A stretch of DNA of 5,190 nt, from positions 1 through 5,190 of the forward strand of contig JAHWJO010000364.1 in NCBI GenBank assembly GCA_019348365.1. Direction: 5' to 3'. The stretch is from Armatimonadota bacterium (GTDB lineage: Bacteria > Armatimonadota > DTGP01 > JAHWJO01). Numbering within the stretch: the stretch's first letter is position 1; every line of letters starts with the position of its first letter. The position numbers and the translations under genes are program-made. The notes beneath the pieces were generated by a model that saw only the letters and a list, made by a program, of their open reading frames with translations, did not search any database and had not been told where the DNA came from. Shown here piece after piece: positions 1 to 3,252 of the stretch.

Positions 1-25
1 ACCTGATCCAGGAGAATTGATATCT

Positions 26-113
26 AAAGAGAAAAAAGCGGATCGACGGACAAAATGGGCCTGAATCGCGCGATTCAGGCCCTTTTTGTCCGTCGATCCG
101 CATTTTTCTCTTT
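26..113. repeat. 88-bp near-perfect palindrome (44-bp arms)
   Basis: Position i pairs with 139-i from 26 to 113, with no spacer at the centre (69/70). Of 44 possible pairs only 37/102 and 56/83 are mismatched. The palindrome is built in shells. A 13-bp GC-rich inner stem (57-69/70-82) is bounded by a short A/T tract. Outside this is a second 14-bp GC-rich stem (38-51/88-101), bounded by another A/T tract (26-36/103-113). As RNA it would fold into one very long hairpin. It ends 24 bases before the start codon of the downstream ADP-ribosylglycohydrolase gene. Its role as a terminator is clear for the core. The role of the outer shell is unknown, and a non-autonomous palindromic repeat element is an alternative. 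Confidence 0.93.
57..87 (+). terminator. Intrinsic terminator at the core of the palindrome
   Basis: A perfect 13-bp GC-rich stem (57-69 with 70-82) is followed at once by five T residues (83-87), the classic Rho-independent layout. It probably ends transcription of a gene lying to the left of the window. Read on the other strand, the same stem is followed by ATTTTG, so it may work in both directions. The outer stem (38-51/88-101) is followed by a second T-rich stretch (103-116), which could act as a back-up terminator. Confidence 0.8.
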
Positions 114-137
114 TATCGCTCTCGCCTCGGAGGGGAC

Positions 138-1211
138 ATGCCCGAGAATCTGGAGCAAAGGATCTTCGGCTGCCTGATCGGTACGGCGGTCGGGGATGCT
201 TTGGGCCTTCCCACCGAAGGTCTCTCCCGCCTTCGGCAGCGTCGGCTTTTTGGAGAGATCGATGGCCACCGGTTGTTCTTCCGCCGGGGCATGGTTTCCG
301 ACGACACCGAGCACACCCTGATGGTCGCGGCAGCGATCCTCGACTCCGGGCCGGGGGTGACCGGTTTTCAAAGGCGTTTAGCCCGGCGTCTCCGCCTCTG
401 GCTCCTCAGTGTCCCTGCCGGGATCGGCAAAGCGACTCTGGGGGCCGGCCTGAAGCTCTGGCTCGGAGCCTCCCCCGACTCCAGCGGCATCCGTTCCGCC
501 GGGAACGGCCCGGCCATGCGGAGCGCGCTGCTGGGCGTCTGCTTCGGCGATAACCTCCCGTTATTGAAAAAGCTTGTGCGAGAGTCGACGCGGGTGACCC
601 ACACCGATCCGAGAGCGTACCACGGCGCGCTGGCGGTCGTCCTCGCCGCCGGAATCAGCGCCGGGGTTCTCTCCGGGGAAGGCGGGCCGCCGGGCTACGC
701 CGGACGACTGCGCGGGCTTCTGGAGGGAGAGGATGCCGGGGAACTCCTCACTCTCGTCGATTCCGTCGTGCAGAGCGTGGAACGCGGGGAATCAACTGAA
801 GCGTTTGCGGAGCGGGTCGGCTGGGGGAGAGGGGTGGGAGGGTACGTGCTCCAGACCGTCCCCGCCGCGCTTCATGCCTGGATGAGTCATCCGGTGGATT
901 ATGCGGAGGCGGTGAGCGCCGTGATCCGCTGCGGCGGTGATACGGATACGACGGCGGCCATCGTTGGTGGGATCGTCGGGGCCGGGGTGGGTGATGACGG
1001 CATCCCGCCGGAATGGATCGAAGGTCTGTGGGACAGCTGTGGCTTCGTGCGGCGGATGGAGGGGGTGGGGAGGAGCGTCGCACAGGCTTTGGAGGGAGAA
1101 GCGGCGTCCTCACCCCCGGCACTTTCGCTCCGGCTTTACCTGGATCACCTCCTCTTTCTCACGGTCGTGCTGTATCACGGCTTTCGCCGCTTGCTCCCCC
1201 CGTACGGATAG
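138..1211 (+). CDS. ADP-ribosylglycohydrolase family protein (DraG/ARH fold)
   Basis: The 357-residue product is an all-helical ADP-ribosylglycohydrolase. Enzymes of this family use two magnesium ions to remove ADP-ribose from proteins, nucleic acids or small ADP-ribosylated molecules. All family landmarks are visible in order: GTAVGDALG with P25 and E27 (residues 15-27), the first metal motif S54-D55-D56-T57, GNGPAMR (122-128), THTDPRA (154-160), and the C-terminal metal motif D268-T-D270-T-T followed by a Gly/Ala/Ile/Val-rich helix. Serine replaces the usual threonine at position 54; either residue can supply the hydroxyl. The tail (about 330-357) is strongly hydrophobic with RRLLPPYG at the end. 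It lies beyond the minimal catalytic domain and may contact the membrane. The ATG at 138 is preceded by GGAGG at 129-133. No ADP-ribosyltransferase or toxin lies beside it, so the substrate is unknown; it is not a recognisable DraT/DraG or DarT/DarG pair. Cytoplasmic or membrane-associated. Confidence 0.93.
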   Translation: MPENLEQRIFGCLIGTAVGDALGLPTEGLSRLRQRRLFGEIDGHRLFFRRGMVSDDTEHTLMVAAAILDSGPGVTGFQRRLARRLRLWLLSVPAGIGKATLGAGLKLWLGASPDSSGIRSAGNGPAMRSALLGVCFGDNLPLLKKLVRESTRVTHTDPRAYHGALAVVLAAGISAGVLSGEGGPPGYAGRLRGLLEGEDAGELLTLVDSVVQSVERGESTEAFAERVGWGRGVGGYVLQTVPAALHAWMSHPVDYAEAVSAVIRCGGDTDTTAAIVGGIVGAGVGDDGIPPEWIEGLWDSCGFVRRMEGVGRSVAQALEGEAASSPPALSLRLYLDHLLFLTVVLYHGFRRLLPPYG

Positions 1212-1218
1212 CATAGCG

Positions 1219-1255
1219 CGGCTCTACTCACCGGTTAAATAGAGCCGTTTTGTTT
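1219..1255 (+). terminator. Intrinsic terminator after the ADP-ribosylglycohydrolase gene
   Basis: An 8-bp perfect stem (CGGCTCTA at 1219-1226 with TAGAGCCG at 1240-1247) encloses a 13-base loop and is followed by TTTTGTTT. It begins 8 bases after the stop codon and closes this transcription unit, which separates it from the oxidoreductase gene. The right-arm octamer TAGAGCCG occurs again at 1298-1305. Confidence 0.88.
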
Positions 1256-1315
1256 CCGCCGGGGATTGACTACAATCGCAACACTGGGCGCTCCAGGTAG
1301 AGCCGCCCATAAATG

Positions 1316-1321
1316 TATAAA
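1316..1321 (+). promoter_or_regulatory. Possible -10 element (TATAAA) for the oxidoreductase gene
   Basis: TATAAA lies 45 bases before the proposed start codon in the only A/T-rich patch of the gap. It would place the transcription start near 1328. No good -35 hexamer is found 16-18 bases upstream (CCAGGT at 1293-1298 for a 17-base spacer), so the promoter would need an activator or another sigma factor. TACAAT at 1271-1276 is a second weak -10 candidate. Confidence 0.3.
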
Positions 1322-1325
1322 AAGT

Positions 1326-1346
1326 TATGCCTGTGTGTCAGGCATA
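1326..1346. repeat. 21-bp inverted repeat in the leader of the oxidoreductase gene
   Basis: TATGCCTG (1326-1333) and CAGGCATA (1339-1346) are perfect inverted copies around the 5-base spacer TGTGT. If the TATAAA at 1316 is the -10 element, the repeat covers the transcription start. That is a common place for a repressor operator. It could equally form a 5'-end hairpin in the mRNA, ending 4 bases before the ribosome binding site. Confidence 0.6.
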
Positions 1347-1350
1347 CAAC

Positions 1351-1358
1351 AGGAAAGG
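1351..1358 (+). promoter_or_regulatory. Ribosome binding site deciding the start of the oxidoreductase
   Basis: AGGAAAGG lies 7 bases before the ATG at 1366. The in-frame ATG at 1327, 13 codons upstream, sits inside the inverted repeat. It has only A/T-rich sequence in front of it, so 1366 is preferred. Confidence 0.75.
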
Positions 1359-1365
1359 CGGAACG

Positions 1366-2865
1366 ATGGATACGACCTCCATTTGGGAAGGCACGTCGGC
1401 GGAAGTGGGGTTTCCTGCCCTCAGCGGCGAGATCGAAGTGGATGTGGTCATCATCGGGGGCGGGATCACCGGGATCACCGCCGCGATGCTGCTGTCCCGC
1501 GCCGGGAAATCGGTGGCGGTCCTGGAAGCGAATCACGTCGGGCAGGGCACCACGGGCTACTCCACCGGCAACCTTTACGTCACCCTGGCGGACCAACTGT
1601 ATCACGTCCGGGATAAGTGGGGACAGGAGACGGCGACGGCGGTAGCGGCATCCCGGAGCGAAACCCTCGACTATCTGGAAGGTACGGTCGTCGAATTCAA
1701 CCTCCCCTGCCGCTTCGACCGGCGGCCTCACTACATCTTCCCCACCCACGACTCTCAGGTGGAGAAGATGCAGCGGGAGTACGAGACCCTCCGGGACGCG
1801 GGTCAGCCGGCGTCCCTCACGCGGGAGGTGCCCCTGCCGTTCCCCGTCGATCAAGCGCTGAAGATCGACCGTCAGGCGCAGTTCCATCCCCTGATCTTTG
1901 TCCAATCGCTGGCGAAATCCATTGCTTCCGACCGTTGCCGGATCTTTGAGGACTCCAAAGTCGTCGAGATCGACGACGATCAGCGGGTCGTACGCACGGC
2001 GGGGGGGCAGGTTCGCGCTGAAAAGATTATTCTGGCGACCCACATGCCGATCGGCTTCCACCTCGTCCAGACGGAGGTCTTCCCCTACCGTGAATACGGA
2101 CTCGCCCTTCGGCTGAAGGGGGATTCCTACCCGGAGGGCATCTTCTGGACCTTTGAACAGCCGAGTCACTCCATCCGCTCGTACGAGGCGGACGGGACGA
2201 AGTACCTGATCGTCATCGGTGAGCTGCACAAAACGGGCCAGCACGACGACCTCGAAGACTATTACGCGAAGGTGGAGGCGTACGCCCGGTCACGCTTCGA
2301 CGTGGAGCGCGTTGAATTCCGGTGGTCGGCCCAGCACTACCGACCCGCCGACGAGCTGCCCTACATCGGCAGATCGTCCACGACGAAGGACACCTACCTC
2401 GCCACCGGCTTCGGCACGAACGGCCTGATTTACGGCCCCCTCGCCGCCGCCATTATCGCGGACGATATCTGCGGGCGTGAGAACCGCTGGGCGGACCTCT
2501 ATAATTCCAGGCGCTTCACCCCGGCCAAGTCGGCGAAGGAGTTCCTGAAGGAGAACGCCAACGTCGCGGCCCAGTACGCGAAAGATTACCTCAGCCGCGC
2601 CGATGTCGAGCGGCTGGGGGAGGTCCCGCGCGGCGAGGGACGAATGGCCGAGCTCGATGGCGAGATGCTCGCGGTGTACCGGGACGAGAACGGGGAGTGG
2701 ACGGTCCTCTCGCCGGTATGCACCCACTTGGGCTGCATCGTCCACTGGAACGGGTGGGAGAAGAGCTGGGACTGCCCCTGCCACGGCAGCCGGTTCCGTA
2801 CCGACGGCGAGGTGATCGAAGGGCCGGCTATCGCCGCGCTGGCAAAGAAGGCGATCCGGGACTGA
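1366..2865 (+). CDS. FAD-dependent oxidoreductase with C-terminal Rieske [2Fe-2S] domain (YhfW-like)
   Basis: The 499-residue product is a two-domain flavoprotein. Residues 26-380 form a D-amino-acid-oxidase (DAO) type fold. The dinucleotide-binding strand DVVIIGGGITG (26-36) carries the Gly-x-Gly-x-x-Gly signature, E54 ends the second strand where it would hold the FAD ribose, and the C-terminal FAD contact GFGTNGLIYG spans 348-357. A helical linker (about 384-415) leads to a Rieske domain (about 418-497). Its cluster ligands are C452, H454, C470 and H473, and C457 and C472 are placed to form the usual stabilising disulphide. Length and domain order match the Bacillus YhfW type, which is about 500 residues. 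By family it should oxidise a C-N bond in an amine or amino acid, with electrons moving from flavin to the cluster. The substrate and the final acceptor are unknown. No signal peptide or membrane segment is seen, so it is probably cytoplasmic. It stands alone between a terminator and a long gap, with no partner ferredoxin or reductase nearby. Confidence 0.95.
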   Translation: MDTTSIWEGTSAEVGFPALSGEIEVDVVIIGGGITGITAAMLLSRAGKSVAVLEANHVGQGTTGYSTGNLYVTLADQLYHVRDKWGQETATAVAASRSETLDYLEGTVVEFNLPCRFDRRPHYIFPTHDSQVEKMQREYETLRDAGQPASLTREVPLPFPVDQALKIDRQAQFHPLIFVQSLAKSIASDRCRIFEDSKVVEIDDDQRVVRTAGGQVRAEKIILATHMPIGFHLVQTEVFPYREYGLALRLKGDSYPEGIFWTFEQPSHSIRSYEADGTKYLIVIGELHKTGQHDDLEDYYAKVEAYARSRFDVERVEFRWSAQHYRPADELPYIGRSSTTKDTYLATGFGTNGLIYGPLAAAIIADDICGRENRWADLYNSRRFTPAKSAKEFLKENANVAAQYAKDYLSRADVERLGEVPRGEGRMAELDGEMLAVYRDENGEWTVLSPVCTHLGCIVHWNGWEKSWDCPCHGSRFRTDGEVIEGPAIAALAKKAIRD

Positions 2866-2882
2866 AACGTTGGGGGCGAGCA

Positions 2883-2935
2883 CCCGGCGAATGAATTCGC
2901 GGCAACAACGGCACGAAATCCGCCTTCGCGGACTC
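2883..2935. repeat. Intergenic repeat-like segment with two small palindromes
   Basis: The segment contains GCGAAT (2887-2892) paired with ATTCGC (2895-2900), then TCCGC (2919-2923) paired with GCGGA (2928-2932) around a CTTC loop. It resembles, from memory, a spacer repeat scattered through some Armatimonadota and Chloroflexota genomes. Only one copy is in this window, so repetition itself is not shown here. It begins 17 bases after the oxidoreductase stop codon. Confidence 0.4.
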
Positions 2936-3010
2936 CCCCTCCCATCCTTTCCGATGGATTTGGATCCCTCTCATTGAATGGGTTTGGGCCGGGGGTGGAG
3001 TCGCCGGAGG

Positions 3011-3059
3011 GCGATCCGTTCGACTTCGCTCAGGACATGCTTCGTTCCTCTCCATGTGC
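3011..3059. repeat. Dispersed intergenic repeat-like segment (TTCGACTTCGCTCAGGAC type)
   Basis: The core TTCGACTTCGCTCAGGAC (3020-3037) and the flank ATGCTTCGTTCCTCTCC match a repeat I recognise from memory as common between genes of several environmental bacterial phyla. There it produces spurious peptides such as FDFAQD on one strand and CPERSR on the other; both peptides can be read here. The pentamer CTTCG occurs twice, 16 bases apart (3024 and 3040). There is a single copy in the window, so the call rests on recall. Confidence 0.5.
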
Positions 3060-3155
3060 GATTTTAACCGCCGGTCGACTCCTTCATTGCACATTACACC
3101 TTCAACTCCCGTTGTACACTGTTCACCGGCCACGGTCTTCGTCAGAAGGATGCGC

Positions 3156-3230
3156 CCCCCTCCCCTCAGAAATGCAGACCGGGAGGGGGCACTCTCCTCC
3201 CCCGGCATCACCCATGCGTCGGGGATGCCG
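3156..3230 (+). promoter_or_regulatory. Structured 5' leader of the membrane protein gene
   Basis: Three GC-rich stems can form. One pairs CCCCCTCCC (3156-3164) with GGGAGGGGG (3181-3189), 9 bp with a 16-base loop. A competing one pairs GGGGG (3185-3189) with CCCCC (3199-3203). A third pairs 3203-3213 with 3221-3230: ten pairs with one bulged A at 3210 and a 7-base loop. The last stem ends 12 bases before the ribosome binding site. The first two stems share 3185-3189 and cannot coexist. No T-run follows, so this is not a plain terminator. It matches no riboswitch class that I recognise. Confidence 0.4.
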
Positions 3231-3242
3231 CGCTCCTTCCCT

Positions 3243-3249
3243 GAGGTGA
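3243..3249 (+). promoter_or_regulatory. Ribosome binding site supporting a GTG start
   Basis: GAGGTGA lies just before the GTG at 3253, with 6 bases between GAGG and the start codon. An in-frame TGA at 3247-3249 rules out any longer product. The first in-frame ATG is not until 3409, inside the Pro-rich stretch and without a comparable site, so the GTG is the best start. Confidence 0.75.
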
Positions 3250-3252
3250 GAC

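Larger units (their letters stand above)
2866..3252. other. 387-bp intergenic region with repeat-like segments and a structured leader
   Basis: No convincing gene lies here. Open frames exist on both strands (for example 2828-3211 on the minus strand and 2974-3249 on the plus strand), but they run through repeat-like DNA, are rich in Pro, Arg and Ser, and show no domain. The left third holds two small palindromes (2887-2900 and 2919-2932), the middle holds a dispersed-repeat-like segment (3011-3059), and the right end (3156-3230) is a series of GC-rich hairpins before the membrane protein gene. I see no clear U-tailed terminator for the oxidoreductase and no convincing promoter. Confidence 0.7.

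Noticed and set aside
86..553. Plus-strand open frame of 155 codons at the left end
   Set aside because: It starts inside the palindrome and overlaps the glycohydrolase gene in another frame. It is Arg/Pro/Ser-rich with no domain.
138..1211. Glycohydrolase gene as the antitoxin half of a DarT/DarG-like or other toxin system
   Set aside because: DarG uses a macrodomain, not the DraG fold, and no ADP-ribosyltransferase lies beside this gene in the window.
1266..1294. TTGACT (1266-1271) as a -35 element
   Set aside because: It is close to consensus, but the sequence 16-18 bases downstream is GC-rich (GCGCTCC) and gives no -10 element.
1327..1365. Upstream ATG (1327) as the start of the oxidoreductase
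   Set aside because: It lies inside the inverted repeat without a ribosome binding site. The ATG at 1366 has AGGAAAGG at good spacing, and the FAD strand then begins at residue 26, as is usual for the family.
1270..2244. Minus-strand open frame of 324 codons opposite the oxidoreductase
   Set aside because: It overlaps a gene with unmistakable FAD and Rieske motifs, shows no domain of its own, and is the antisense shadow common in GC-rich DNA.
2290..2883. Minus-strand open frame of 197 codons
   Set aside because: It is antisense to the C-terminal FAD motif and the Rieske domain and carries no recognisable motif.
3117..3131. Imperfect palindrome around GTACACTGTTCAC as an operator
   Set aside because: The half-sites match poorly and the spot has no relation to a promoter, so it is probably chance.
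2828..3211. Minus-strand open frame of 127 codons spanning the second gap
   Set aside because: It reads through both repeat-like segments and yields the kind of peptide (CPERSR, KADFV) that I associate with spurious calls in spacer repeats. It also overlaps the end of the oxidoreductase gene.
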